From assembly GCF_009017415.1 (NCBI RefSeq), contig NC_092406.1, positions 2,294,001 through 2,358,000 on the forward strand: DNA of 64,000 bases, written 5' to 3'. Of the stretch, positions 10,884 to 23,432 are shown one piece after another (the stretch's first letter is position 1; each line of letters opens with the position of its first letter). The notes under the pieces were generated by a model that was given only the letters and a program-made list of their open reading frames with translations, did no database searches and was not told where the DNA came from. The translations under genes were made by a program, and so were the position numbers. This stretch comes from Aspergillus flavus. Its lineage: Eukaryota; Ascomycota; Eurotiomycetes; Eurotiales; Aspergillaceae.

Positions 10884-13465
10884 CTTGTGTCGCTAGACCT
10901 CGATAAGGTTGACCGAATTGAACTGATGCTAAGGCCTGTCACACAGGCAGCCCTGTCACCCACCAGGTTAGGAGGCACCTCCTGAGAAAAGGACCGGAGA
11001 GGCCGAAAAGGGGTCATACCAAGTTGCTTCTCGAGTTTTAGTCCCGGCAGAGACTTGTCTCGCTTGTTTTGCTCGAGGGGGCGGGCTACAGAAGGCATTA
11101 TATCGTTAATGACACCGTCAAAAAAAAATCTCTCGGGGACTTTTGGCGGCGAAAAGAACAAAAGGAAAATGATTAAGGGAAATAAAAGCCACATTGAATA
11201 ATCATGACGATGACATACCTTCACAACTCTCAACTCCACAATTGCACACAGAGAAAGTTGGGAAGAAACGTGGCAGAGTGATCAACAAGCACAAAAGACG
11301 TCTCCGACCGAAACTAAAAACGAGAAAATCGGACTAGGGCATGGAAGGCAGGACCGTTACATGGCTTATGCTCTATCTATAAGACTATCGGAGGTGGCGG
11401 ATCTTCACATGTGTACTTTTCAAAGAATTCAGGTCAAGCACCGCGGAACTTGGGCTTTTGGGTCCCAGTCGGCTCCAGATCCCTATGCAGAATCATTGAG
11501 CTATTGCTTAATGGGGAAGCCCTGTGGAGATCACGACGGGGGACCACTGCCAGGGTAGTTAGGACACGGACTCACACAAAAATTGAGGCAGCGTTCCGGG
11601 GACTTACCTTGAAACGCACCAGTGATGCACGAGACAGATATGGGATACGTTCGTACCGTTGTTCTTCTCATGATCAGCAGTATCATCGTTCAACCGAGGC
11701 AGGAATTGCATGCTCATGCGTTTCCAAACATTGCGATATCAGCGATGGGTTGGATTGGTTGAGGGGGAGGGAAATAAGAAGTAGAGTAAGCGGATGGAAT
11801 GCAACCCCCGGGCCCTTCGCCTACTTTCCCCAAATTTCCCCATGCTTGGCAGGACATTGGATCGTCATTGGACTGGGGCCGAGACCCGAACTGAGACTAG
11901 CATTAGTCCTCTCAGTAGTAGTGCTAGTAGTCAGTTAGTCAATGGCCAGCAAACCCAAAAAGCCAGCCAACAGCTCAATTTCCATTTTCTTCCGCCATGG
12001 TTCCAAACTCCCAAAGAGGAGGGTAGGACGGAGAGGCAAAAATCTTCTTTTCATGCTGCCATCTCCTTTAGGTGATTCCTCCGGGTCTCCCAAACCCAAT
12101 CCCCTCGATCGAACAGGGGTGCACAGAGGTGGCGACATGCATGCTTTAATCAAAAACCAATTGACCCCTCCTCTCAGCGCCAGCGACAGGGAAATGAATG
12201 AAGGAGAAGCACACCTTCGGGCGGGGACTGATTGGAGGGGAAGCTTGTCAGCTGCCCTCTAGACCAACGCAACTAAAAATCATCTACGGCCACCATCCAA
12301 TCCCATCTCACCATTAATCTAAAAAGACTTCCTCCTATTCCTAAGGCAAGGTACCAATCTTGTCTTTTCTTTTTTCCTTTTTCCCCCCACCATGCAAATG
12401 GAAAACTAAACAAATAAATAAATTGGAAAGGAAAAGAAGGAAAGGGGGGCAAACGAAAAAAAAGGTAACCAAGAAAGAAGGGTTCAAGCCACGCGGACTC
12501 GTCATGACTAACACACTTCTGTCACTCCTACTTTTAGTACGAACAATCACCAACTTTAGGGTTCATTTAACACGAGAAGGCTCGCTTGCCAATCACTTGG
12601 CTGGGAAATCTCCTATCAATTTTTCATGTGCATATAGGGCCAAGTCTAGATGAAGTAACCACCCGCTTCCCAGCTATTGGGTATAAATTTTCCGCAAACA
12701 CACTTCCATCGACCTCAAGAGGGACGATCCCTCGGGTTCTCGATGGACGGCCCACTTTCCTAATAGATAGGATGATCATGAATCTCATCAGTTGTTGTCT
12801 CGACTGACACACACACACCAACCGGCTAAGCTAGACAGAAATCCACACAGTTTCGCAGGGAATGCTACAACCGAATTGCAGAGAAAAGAATATAAAACAC
12901 AGGCTGATCGAGAATGGAAACATGGGAAATTGAGAATGTAGGTAGAGAAAGACGGTGAGCGACAGTAGAGAATAGAATACATCACGCAGTGATTAGAAAT
13001 TATGGGGTATCCAAGAAAGAAATCCAACGCCCGCAAGGCCGAGAGGAGGAAACAACACCCCCTTCCGTAGCTGGAGCAGTTGCCAAGACCCGCTCGAAAC
13101 GTATAACGAAAGAGTTAAAGGGAACGATAGAACAAGGACAAAAAGGAAAGAAAAGAAAAGAAAAGAATCGAAAGAGTGAAAGGCAAAAGCAAGTCTCAAG
13201 CGACTGCTTTCAACAGTACAGCTGAATATAAAGACAAAATCCAAGCAACATGTCGCTGTGGAGCCTGAGAAAATGGTTCGGAAGAGTGAATGAAAAAGAG
13301 AATATAAAAAGGAAGAAGGCGAGAAAGACAGGGGGTAGAAGTGGAAAGGGATATATGAGAGCCGGAGACAGTTGAAACGACCATGCGAATATAATGACCA
13401 GAAAGCAGTTGCTGCTGAGTAATATCTTCAATGCATATGTCTAAGAGCCAAACTGCAAGTACCGT
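10884..13465. other. 2.6-kb intergenic region
   Basis: Promoter side of the DUF3712 gene and 3' side of the Nif1-like gene. It contains purine-rich low-complexity tracts around 12410-12480 and 13130-13170 (AAAAG repeats). Open frames here (for example 11411-11938) begin with non-ATG codons and show no recognisable protein. Confidence 0.45.
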
Positions 13466-15778
13466 CTAGGCTTCGGCCGCAGTAGACTTTTTGCGGTGGA
13501 AAAGACTGCGTGTCCGAGATTTGCTACGCTGCTTCTTGTCAGGTGTCCCACCGTGACGGCCGCGGCCACGCGATCCGGTATTGGGATTCTCATCAGAGAG
13601 GTACTTGTCTTTGTGGATCCTGTTACAGTAGAGGGTGAGTCATTAGAACGAGGCATTATCGGGAAACAAATCCGTCACTTACCAGCTGTTTCCAACCATG
13701 TTCACGCCTTTTGCTTCGGCCTGGCGGTAGAATTTGGCTGCCTTTTTCAGATCCTTCTTGCAACCAATGCCCTCTGAATAACAATATCCTGCCTCCACAA
13801 GCGCATCCGTATCTCCCCATTGGCCAGCAACCTCAAAGCAACGCAGTGCTAACGATTTATCCTGCTCAATGCCCCATCCATTTAGATGGCTCACGCCAAG
13901 CTCGTAGATACTGAGGGCAAATTGGGCACGGTATGCTTTCTGCAATTCCCTCACCCGACTTGGCATGGCCGGGTTGGAATCATCCATCAACTCTAGCCCG
14001 ACAGAGTCCACGGCTTTGCGCAACCACCGAACACCCTCCTGCTGATTGGGCCGCATGCCCCAACCATGTCGACAAGCCAAAGCATATAAGAGCATGCCAG
14101 TCGGATGATCCTGCTTCGCTGCAACGCGGAGATGGTAGGTGGATTCTTGCAATGATCCTTTCTCATGGCACTCAATCCCTTTAGTCACATGCTCGTCGGC
14201 TGTAATGACGGCGGAAGATGCATTGGTCTTGGCGGTTTGTGGCCGGACAGTCGATGCAGAGTCTGCAGAAGAAGTGACATCAGTTGCCTCCTCATTAGTA
14301 GGCGCCTCGGGGGCAGGTGCACTTGAGGGGGTAGGTGAGCTTGAAAGAGCAGGTTCACCTAAGACCGGTTGATCCGTCGATGCAGCTTCGGAAGAACGGC
14401 GAGCCTCAGGAGAGGCCGGTACTTGCGGGGCAGAGGGGAGCATCTCCGGTGTGAGTAATTGCCGCCCGAATGCTGGAGAGTCATACATGGAGCGTGCTTT
14501 CTTGGACGATACAGAATGATGCGACGGCGGAGGTGACGGGGTTCGCGAAGACCGTGGAGGCCCAGTGGCGCTCAGCTGATCCGGACTCTCGAAGAGCGGC
14601 TCCTGCCACTCAAAGTGAGGAGTGTGCAGGCCGGAGAAAACAACGGAATCCCTAGAAACCTGGCGTCCGCGGGGAAGTGGGTACTTGGCATAAGTATACG
14701 ACACGGCAGATGATGGTTCCTCGCGCATGGATTTGGCCATATCAGCCACTGAGGGTACCACAATCGGCTGAGGCTTCGAACCTCGAGGCTTTGTCCCCTG
14801 TGTCTGCTCGGAAGTTCCTGTCGGCACGGGGGCTGACAGGCTGGTGCTGGACCGACTGAGGGGGCGTGAGAAGTTGTATGACGGACGTGGAGGATGACCG
14901 CCATTGTTCGAAGCCTCTGAGTTCAGAGAGGGCGAGCGTCGATGAGACCGGTTCATAGAAGTCATGGGTGACTGTGGCAGTGACGTAGCGCTACAGGATG
15001 ATAACTTCCTCGGCTTCGAAAAGGTTGAGCCCGCAGTCGAACTGCTATAGTCATCATCCGAGCTCTCGGGTTGCAAAGCCCTATTACTGCTCGAAGGCCT
15101 CGATCGTGGCGAAACCGGTGGCGCGAGGCCACGTGGAATATTGAGTCGAGAGGAGGCAGCATCGGTCAACGAATTTCCAGGCGATCCTGTCAGAGCCATA
15201 CTAGGGGGCGAGGCGGCATAGAAGCGAGTGGGCGCTTCTGGCACGACACCTTTAGCTGTATCCTCTTGTGACGACCCGGTCTGCGTAGCTTCAAGAAAGT
15301 CCTCCTCCGAGCTTACCACTTGCGGTTCGTTCTCTAGGGTCCTGTTCGCATCATCATGAGGAGCATCTCCGTTGGCAAAGTTCGGCACGCCACTCAGACG
15401 AGGATGTTCGGACTGGGGACGGAACTTGGGCTCCTCCAGCTCAGGATTGGCCTTCAGCGTTGGCTGCCTCGTGAGATCATTTCCTCGCCCACTCCGCGAA
15501 GAATCGTTTGAGGATGGAGAGCGGAAGTAGCCCGGTCGAGGTTGCGATAACGACCGTGCGACACTGGCCGGAGGGAGCCTGCTCATGCGCCGGTCTCTGC
15601 GAGCCGACTCCTCTAGTTGTTTCGCCAAAAGCCGGCCCTGGGCCGCGAATGCATCAAGGGGCGAGAGCGTAGGAGGGATTTCACCATCAAAGTGTTCAAT
15701 ACGCGGCGAAGGCAAACCGCTCCGCAGAGTATCATGGGAGGGCGAGCGAAGTTCGCCAAAACGTGGCCGGGCGTCCAT
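13466..15778 (-). CDS. Sel1-repeat protein, Nif1/Dsf2-like
   Basis: Two exons (15778-13683 and 13619-13466) give 749 residues. The first 500 residues are Ser/Pro/Arg-rich and probably disordered, with many SP sites. Residues about 530-690 hold Sel1 (TPR-like) repeats, seen in ALACRHGWGMRPNQQEGVRWL, LSIYELGVSHLNGWGIEQDK and YCYSEGIGCKKDLKKAAKFY. The C-terminus is basic (SRTRSLFHRKKS). The order long disordered region, C-terminal Sel1 repeats, short basic tail matches fission yeast Nif1 (a mitotic inhibitor) and budding yeast Dsf2. Chitin synthase activators of the Skt5 type also carry Sel1 repeats, but these have more repeats and often a CaaX end, which is absent here. The intron donor GTAAGT splits the Trp codon in NSWIHKDKY. 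Confidence 0.75.
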
Positions 15779-17352
15779 GGTAGCACAAAGGTGGTTTCAA
15801 TTGGTTGGATGCGAGTATTTTTGGAGATTGAGATGAGCACAGACGTAGCCTAGGTTGCCTTCAATCAAATCATCTAGTTGTTTGCTACCTCTAATAACCT
15901 TGGACGGTTGAGCTTGGACTTCTTTTACAAATCGAAGTAGTCTGCTGCTGGTTAAGTTCAATGCGCGGCGCGGGGAGATCCTTCAAGCCGACGAGACGTA
16001 AAAAAGAGTCCTATGATGACTGGCACCGTATCGGGCTCAAAGAAAGGAATGACAGGCGCCGTGAGGGGAAAGGGGAAACGAGAATTGAAAAGAATAGGTC
16101 CAATGAGCCCACCAGGCTTGTGGGGGAGCAACGAGAATCGAATCAATCGCGGCGGCAAAGGAGCGACAAATAGTTTGGAGTTGAATATGGGGACGAACGG
16201 AGAGAAACGGTTAATGATAACCGATTAGATCGTAGTCGAAACAATCACAAGCCAAAGGGAGGAACGATGAACAAGCATCGTGGACTCCGATGGACGGGGT
16301 AGAAGAGGAGAAGAGAGAGAGAAAGAGAGGATCGGATGGATAACAAGAATGGACTGACTTGGACTTGAACTTCCAGATTATTGGTTTGCAAAATAAGCCA
16401 AAGGGAGTTTTCCGTTGTTACGCCCTGACGATCACCAAACAAACGAGGGGCGCCTGCATTGACAGTCACTCTGGGCAGTCCCCACGCGGAGTACCAAGTC
16501 TGACGGAGGTATCCTCTCGTATCAACGTCCCCTCCGTAAGGTCAGTACCGGCCTGTGACACCGGTGCTCACGGTGCAGGAAAGTGGGTTCCATCAGCCAA
16601 GCCATAGTCAGGCACCACCAATCCTCAAGTCGTACGAAACAAGCGGATTTCAAGGAGAAAACGCGTACATCATTACCGTCATACCGTACCAACATATCAT
16701 ACATACCAACGGTACCCGAGTCAGGGGTTTCAGACGAACTGCTTCCAGAAATTATATCAAAGTTACTCCATACTGTTTATTGAAAGACTAACCAACATCC
16801 TCTCAATTTCCCGATTCTTGAATTGATCAGATGCAGACCATAGCCCTACCATAACCTTAACCCCTACGGAGTACTACAAACAGAGTCCTTGATGTACGTG
16901 TCATAAGATTAAAGGCCAACATCCCAACCAAAGCTTCTAGAAAATTTAGCCCACAGGCCGGAGGCGAAGGGGCTTTAGTTTGGTTCATAATGTGTCGTTG
17001 GTGGAGCAGCCACTCTATTTATATTCATTTGCAAATTTTCCCGAAAGTGTATCCATGGACAAATGCGACCGACTCGGTAAGAGAGCAACATTTTCGGTTT
17101 TATTTTACTCTTATTTTATTTTATTTTTCCAAAAAGACTAAATCATTTGTTTATTGCCTGGGGAATCTCAAGTTCTCAACCCACCCATGACCACACAATA
17201 GTATTTTCATGACTAAATATTATTATGGTTATGATCTGACTTGTTATGATGCACTTTCCCCTCTACAAAGATTAAGATAATCTGGAGGCGAACTTAGAAT
17301 AGCAGCAGTATGACAACATGCAGTAAGGAGTTGAATCTTACTTGCTGTGCAG
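15779..17352. other. Intergenic region upstream of the Nif1-like gene
   Basis: Promoter side of the leftward Nif1-like gene. Purine-rich at 16000-16330 and AT-rich after 16850. No supported gene or RNA. Confidence 0.4.
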
Positions 17353-17688
17353 ACCGTCCATCTGGGCATATTGGCGCTGTGCCTTGTTCCTCAGGCGTCC
17401 CCCCTGTCTCATGATCCGATCACCCCTAACCTCCATTCAACGGGAACCTCGAGAAAAGTGGAATTGACCACCCAGAATCACATAGAAAGTTTCATGATCA
17501 TGGTAAAGAATGATGGTCCCAATTTCGACTCTCTCCTGTATATGGAGGAAAGTTGCTTATACTGCTCCTCCACCTTGCCCTCCTCTTATACTGCCGGAAA
17601 AATTACTCTATTGATCTGGTGGCCCGAAAATAAGTGCACCATTGCGTATACAAGGGACGGTTGCACGCACGATGGTCTTACACTCTAG
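17353..17688 (+). CDS. Possible small secreted cysteine protein (5' end unresolved)
   Basis: An open frame of about 112 residues begins with a hydrophobic, signal-like segment (VHLGILALCLVPQASPLS). Its C-terminal half contains four cysteines (SCLYCSS, NKCTI, DGCTHDG) and ends at a TAG at 17686. Composition and length resemble fungal small secreted proteins. No in-frame ATG precedes the leader, but TGTGCAG at 17346-17352 is a good splice acceptor. A short upstream exon carrying the start is therefore possible, though I could not find one in phase. A broken gene is also possible. No family recognised. Confidence 0.35.
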   Translation, partial: TVHLGILALCLVPQASPLSHDPITPNLHSTGTSRKVELTTQNHIESFMIMVKNDGPNFDSLLYMEESCLYCSSTLPSSYTAGKITLLIWWPENKCTIAYTRDGCTHDGLTL

Positions 17689-18570
17689 GTGCATGAACAC
17701 CCACGGAGGACGCTGTGATTGGTGTTGTGGAGTGGATTTGGTTCATTAGTGTTATTAATATTACCCAAGTATCCCGTCAGGAACCACTAGAATCCATGAA
17801 ATGTCCTGACTTCTGCACCACCGCAGTAAAACATTGACTCGGTCTGGTTTCAATTGAGGGTTAATTGCTTACTCTCTTCGATTGCAGGTTGCTATGGTCT
17901 TACGGAGTACTCTTCCTACTTATGTCAAGCGGGAGATAAGTGGGACGCAGCATTAGCTCTGTGCATGCGACCTTCATTGCCTCATAGGGATGGTGATAGA
18001 CATCCATATCTTGGCATTCTTAAGATGACGAGATATATCATATAGCAGACAGTACTTAATACTGGGCGATGACACCACTCCGTTCCCCGCTCAAAGCTCA
18101 CTATTGTTTGGGACTTAATCTATCCATCTGCACTTCATATTAAGGTGGCATGCATGCCTTTTGGATGTGGTGAAATTCTCCGAAAATCTCTTCAGGCTAC
18201 TAACGGAATCCGTCCGTCGTCCGGTCAACTTTTGATCCTTTAATTGACTAACCCATGATCCTAACCGTTAAATTATAAGCGAACTAACCCTACTAACGTC
18301 TATAGCTATGGAGAATAAAGACGTGCGCCCCAAGGTAACATCGACACTAACACCCCGATAAAGACAAGGTCGAAAGCCAAGCGGTCGCACCAAAATTCCT
18401 TCACGGGCTGATCCCTGACGGGGCTGATTCGCAGTGTACATTTTATATCGTGGCTGAGATCCTATCGCTCACTTTTTCTTGCCCGATTTTAGGTCCCCCA
18501 AATATGATTCACTAAACAAAGCAATCAGTTTTCTATAATAACCACAGGCAGACCACGAGGAAACAAACAC
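17689..18570. other. Intergenic region
   Basis: No supported gene or RNA. It would hold the promoter of the membrane-protein gene that follows. Confidence 0.45.
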
Positions 18571-19510
18571 ATGGAGAAAACCGCAAAAATGCGCAGACTT
18601 CCCCCCTTCAACAGCCTTATGGGCGCAGACCCATCCCTTGACAGTCAGCACTGCTTCGAAACCTCCTGGCTCCTCCCACCACTGGCCTACGCTATTTTCC
18701 GCGGTGCGATTGCGCTCTACATCTTCGTGACCATCTTCTTCATCTGGGGCTGGGACGGCACCCATGGCAACCGCGAAGCTATCGGCCAATCCTTCAGCTA
18801 CTTCACCTGGCTGACATACTGGGGTCTGGGCTTCTACCACATTTTCGCATGCATCCACACCACCCTCTATGCGCTGACCGGTCGCTCGGTGCTCTTCGAT
18901 CGCTGGCCCCGTGGCCTGCGCGCCCTCCACAGTCTCTACTATACGACTATCACGACGTTCCCATTTCTCGTGACGATCGTTTTCTGGGCGATTCTGCACC
19001 CTTCTTGGTTCGACGTGACTTTTAATGCCTGGTCGAATGTAGGTGTTATCCTGTCGCATTCGTGTTGGATGGAACTGCCGTATCTCTGAGAATTTATCAG
19101 AGCGCGACGGTGCCCCGCAGGCGTAATTGACTAACTAAATTTAATAGCTCTCCCAACACGGCCTTAACTCTCTCTACGCCCTTCTAGAAATCATCCTCCC
19201 GGCTACCAACCCGCACCCGTTGATGACCTTCCCGTTCCTCGTGCTTCTGCTCCTCCTTTACGTCTCTCTCGCCTATTTGACGTTTCATACTCAGGGATTC
19301 TACACGTATTCCTTCTTGGATCCTGGTGTGAACGGGGAGAAGAGTGGCAAGGTCGCTGCTTATTGTTTTATCATTCTTGCGGCAATCGTGATTATCTTCG
19401 GCATTACCTGGGGTGTTATATGGTTGAGGAGGAAGCTGACGGGAGGTAAGGTGAAGCGGTCGAGGTTTGATCATGAGAGGCCGATTGAGATGCGGGAGAC
19501 TGAGGTTTAG
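18571..19510 (+). CDS. Multi-pass membrane protein, possibly FAR-17a/AIG1-like
   Basis: Two exons (18571-19038 and 19148-19510; donor GTAGGT) give 276 residues with about six hydrophobic segments: YAIFRGAIALYIFVTIFFIW, FTWLTYWGLGFYHIFACIH, a segment around TTFPFLVTIVFWAIL, a short one around SLYALLEIILPAT, LMTFPFLVLLLLLYVSLAYL, and YCFIILAAIVIIFGITWGVI before a basic tail (RRKLTGGKVKRSR). Without splicing, the first frame stops at 19089. The spacing, and a His just before the fourth segment (SQHGLN), recall the FAR-17a/AIG1 family of membrane hydrolases. I regard that link as tentative. Two start codons are possible (18571 or 18589). Confidence 0.8.
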
Positions 19511-19765
19511 GATAGGCGGTTGATATTTCATAAAGGTGGGGTAATTTGTTGTAATTCCTAATGTTTAGTCCATAGATATATTATGGTATTTGCTAGGGAC
19601 GGAGCTGACATATGATATATACATATGTGGAAATCACTCGGTCAGATAAGTTAAAAAACATACGGGGAAAAAAAGAAAGGAGAATGATAAATGGGATTTC
19701 CAACGCCAAGAGGGAAGAGAGTCAATCGTAACCAAAGCAATCATAATGCCGCGCTATCAATGATG

Positions 19766-21327
19766 TTAAACCTTTTCCCAGCTAGTCTCACTGCTACTTC
19801 CACTGGGGCTGTGGCTTGGTGTGGTAGGGCCACTTCTCAGGCCCAGCATCCATCCTACCAAAAAGTTCGGGGCCCAATCGCCGACGATACTGTAGGACCA
19901 TGCACCGCGTCCAGCATAGATGACAGGCGTTTTCGACTTCTTTCTTCCAAAGATATCCTTGGATGCTGGCTCCAGGGCGTCCAGCACCGCGTAGTGAAGA
20001 GTCCGAGCAGCGGATCCACGTATCATGCTAGGACCTGCAGATGCAACGGGTCGCTGTTCAATGCTGGAAAGATACTGAGAGCCGTAGAGGGATCGCTGCT
20101 GTGTGGTCCATGTAAGCACCTCGGTTCCTGTGATATGACTTTGTGCGTTTCGGTATTGAGGACCAAGGTCGATGTTTCCGAGTTTCAGCTCCACAACATC
20201 GATGTTGCTATGTTGCAAGAGACATAACTCTCGCCGAAGCGAGGTGGCAAATCCTGACAAGGCACGTGCTGTGGTGACTTCTGGGCTAGTAAACGGAGCA
20301 GACAATGACGAGGATATCGAAGGGTAAATTAGGACAATGGTGCTATTTGTGTTGCGGGCGGTAAGAAGAGGAAGAAACAGCTGAGTAGTCAATATTGGAG
20401 ATAAGAGTCGAGTGTTGACTGTATCAGCCCAAGAAGTTGCTGGGATGGTGGCTAGCGGACCGGCCACATAGTTAGGTGAAGGTACGAGAATGAGTCCGCT
20501 CAGCTGGCAAGTGTGCGGCGGCACTCCAGGCATTGGCCATTGGGGTTGGGTGATTAAAGAATGGATTTCAGTCAACGATGGGTGGATCTCAGATGTCGAT
20601 GAAGGGGTCTTGAAAGTTGGTTAGTGAGTCATCTCCGATCCTACAATATACAACGACTTACAGCCGTTAAATCAAGCCAAAGCGGTCTGATATCCATCCG
20701 GTTTTCTGACTGAACCAACTGCTCCTCATCCGCCGATGAAACAGTAATATAGACGATGTAGCCCCGGCGTTCGAGATCTACAGCAATCGCCTTTGTCATC
20801 GGTTCGTGAGGGGACCCGGCAACGACTATCGCAAACATTAGATGGACTCGTCACAAATCCAGAATGGCTATAGTTATCCCTGCAACATACCCACTATCTC
20901 CTTCCGAGCGCCATTTCCGGCTCGCCGAGCTTTCCTCCGTCTACCGCCCAACTTTTTGTTGCCAAAGTACAGAAGGGAAGTAGTTCCGACGAATGCTAGG
21001 ATTGCGGCACTCCATGCTCTATTCCGAAGAATCCAGTCGTGTGCGCGATCCACGAGAGACTGGGAGGCACGAACTCTCGAAGGTGGTGGCGTAGGTCGGA
21101 CCGAGGAAGGTAACCATGACTGGTGAGAGAGCGTATCCCTTATTACTTTGGCGGCATGGTCAAACTGCCTGTCGATCGAGTCTGCGACGTCGAGGGAATA
21201 TCTCCTTACGTCATGCGGTATCGAAGCAAGCTAGAGGTACAGCGGCTTGTTAGTGTGCGATAGTTGTACAAGTGTTGGCATGTTACTAGCTTACATAGTC
21301 AAAGAAAAACTGGTCGTCGCTCGTCAT
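19766..21327 (-). CDS. DUF1776 family, membrane-anchored SDR-like protein
   Basis: Four exons on the minus strand (21327-21295, 21230-20891, 20825-20662 and 20608-19766) give 459 residues. The first exon has only 11 codons (MTSDDQFFFDY) and joins to LASIPHDVRRYS. A transmembrane segment lies at about 84-100 (WSAAILAFVGTTSLLYF), followed by a strongly basic stretch. A Rossmann-like segment starts at about 123 (VVVAGSPHEPM...AVDLERRGYIVYITV). The rest resembles a short-chain dehydrogenase fold, but I do not see a clear YxxxK catalytic pair. This architecture is that of the fungal DUF1776 family, whose function is unknown. Donors are GTAAGC, GTATGT and GTAAGT. The start was chosen because DYLASIPHDV is family-typical. 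Confidence 0.85.
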
Positions 21328-22143
21328 TTTGAGAGTTGGCTGTGAAAATGGTAGTAGTTCAAGCCAATTTTGATTGATGAAAAAGAATCTATTGTCACTG
21401 ATAAGTTTCACTTATCGGAAAGGTCACATGAACGGGTATATATCGCCCCATCCTCATGCAGATCAGTGGCTTGCTGATTTAACCAGAAGTATATATTATC
21501 TTGCGGGAGTTAGTATCGGAAATAGCTGACACTACTAGAGCAGTCAGTGAAATGCTCTATATGTTCTACATTTCTCGTGGCTATACATTTTTAAGTACAG
21601 CTGCTTCACGAGCCCCGGACATGGTTGGAGTATACTAGTTTAGTTCTACTCTGTAGTGCCTGTGCCTGATAACCTAGTCTTCGGATGCCGACCCCCTATA
21701 GTTATGAACCTGTACAAGTTCTGCTCACATAATCTCTCTCGAACCCTGGACTGTGTTACTTGCACTATTTGCCCCTCTCGCCGTATAATACCATGGCCCC
21801 AGGCTGAGATTGTGTAGTCACGTGATGACGGTGCCTGAATCTTCTGTTGATTATCAATTCATTGCCAGTGCCACTCAGGTTCATGACGCGGCTTTCTTCT
21901 TTCACCTCCGACCTCCTTGGAAATCTCACTTAGAGGATCTTCAATAATTTTTGACTGCGCAATTGTTGGGATTGCAGCAGCATCCCACTCGTTGGTTTGT
22001 ATACCAGTATTGCGTTCCGGGCTTACTGAACAATTATAAATATCGGAAGCAGCAATAGGCTCTACAACATCCTGCACACATTTTTTGCAAGTATAAATCA
22101 ATAATCATACTAGCCGTCCCGTTCTACGCTATAAGCCTTAAAC
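21328..22143. other. Divergent promoter region between the DUF1776 and wss1 genes
   Basis: Both flanking genes are transcribed away from this 816-base stretch, so it should hold both promoters. AT-rich. No separate gene or RNA seen. Confidence 0.5.
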
Positions 22144-23432
22144 ATGCGCGAAATAGACCCACTAGTTTTTGAATATCAACATGACAGGCACCGACCCAGG
22201 GAATCTGAAGCCTTAACCATGCTCAAAAAGATCGCATCGCTGGTCAAACCTATCATGCGCCGGAGGACCTGGAAAGTAGGGACGCTCAGTGAATTCTACC
22301 CACATCAGCAAAACCTCCTTGGGCTTAATATCAACAGAGGACAAAAAATCTGCCTTCGGCTGCGGTACCCTTATGACGAGCGTCAGTTTCTCCCGCTTGA
22401 ACAAGTCGTCGATACGATGCTGCATGAGTGAGTCAACTGGTTATGTTCTGCGGACTAATTGCTGATCATTACAGACTTTGTCACATCGTGCATGGGCCGC
22501 ATAACAGAGAGTTCCATGCTCTCTGGAACCAGTTACGCGATGAGTATGAAGAGCTTCTCATGAAGGGCTATACTGGGGAGGGATTCCTTTCGGAAGGAAA
22601 ACGTCTAGGTGGCCGTAGGATACCCCTTCACGAAGTCCGAAGACAAGCCAAAGCGGCCGCAGAGCAGAGACGGGCACTGTCCGCTGGGTCGGGGCAACGA
22701 CTAGGGGGTGCTCCTGTATTACGGGGAACGGACATGCGCCGAATGATCGCGGATGCTGCACAAAGAAGGATAGATGTAACGAAGGGCTGTGCTTCGGGGG
22801 CTGAGAACAGCAACGAACTCGCGGAAGAGGCGTCCAGGAACGGCTTCCGGACGAAGGCCGAGGAAGACGACGCAAATGAACAAGCAATCATGCAGGCTTA
22901 CATTGATTTGATCGAGGAAGAAGAGAGGGAGAGATACGGCCCTTCTTATGTCCCCCCAAGCCATGAGAATCCGGCCGGCCCACGTTCAACTTTATCTCCT
23001 CCACCTGTTCCCGAGAGGACTAGACCTACAATGACACCACAGCCTCGAGAACCAATAGATCTTACAGTTGATGACAGCTTGTTCGAGGCGTCATGGACGT
23101 GCCCAACTTGCACACTAGAAAACCCGGCCAACTTTTTGTGCTGTGATGCCTGTACAGCGGAGCGACCTCGACCATCGAATAGACGTTCTGTATCTGGACC
23201 TGCCAAGATCCAGGGAAGTTCAGGATCCCAGAACAAGAATAAGCGCCGGATAAGTTATCTGGACAGTCAACCCACTTTCAAAAACCGTACCAATGCCGTC
23301 GAGACTCTTGCCGCGCTTGAAAGGAATACCGCTAAACGGCCACTCGGGTGGATCTGTCAATTCTGCGAGACCTTCATGGAGGCGGAATGGTGGACATGCT
23401 CGAATTGTGGGACAGTGAAGGCTAGCTCCTAA
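22144..23432 (+). CDS. wss1: DNA-protein crosslink metalloprotease Wss1 (WLM domain)
   Basis: Two exons (22144-22427 and 22475-23432) give 413 residues. The intron lies inside the zinc site; splicing restores MLHELCHIVHGPHN (H94, E95, H98), the WLM signature HExxHxxHGPHxxxF. Wss1 proteins (SPRTN functional analogues) digest proteins covalently trapped on DNA and act with SUMO and Cdc48. Here a SUMO-interacting motif (PIDLTVDD, about 288-295) is followed by two RanBP2-type zinc fingers (about 302-324 and 387-410, each with WxCxxC...CxxC). The middle region is charged and probably disordered. I do not see a clear Cdc48-binding SHP box. Assignment is strong from the catalytic motif plus SIM. Confidence 0.93.

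Noticed and set aside
11411..11938. 175-residue frame in a long intergenic region
   Set aside because: Begins with GTG, which nuclear genes do not normally use, and has irregular Arg/Cys/Ser composition with no domain.
13466..15778. Chitin synthase activator (Skt5/Chs4)
   Set aside because: Sel1 repeats are shared, but there are too few repeats, no CaaX end, and the order of regions fits Nif1/Dsf2 better.
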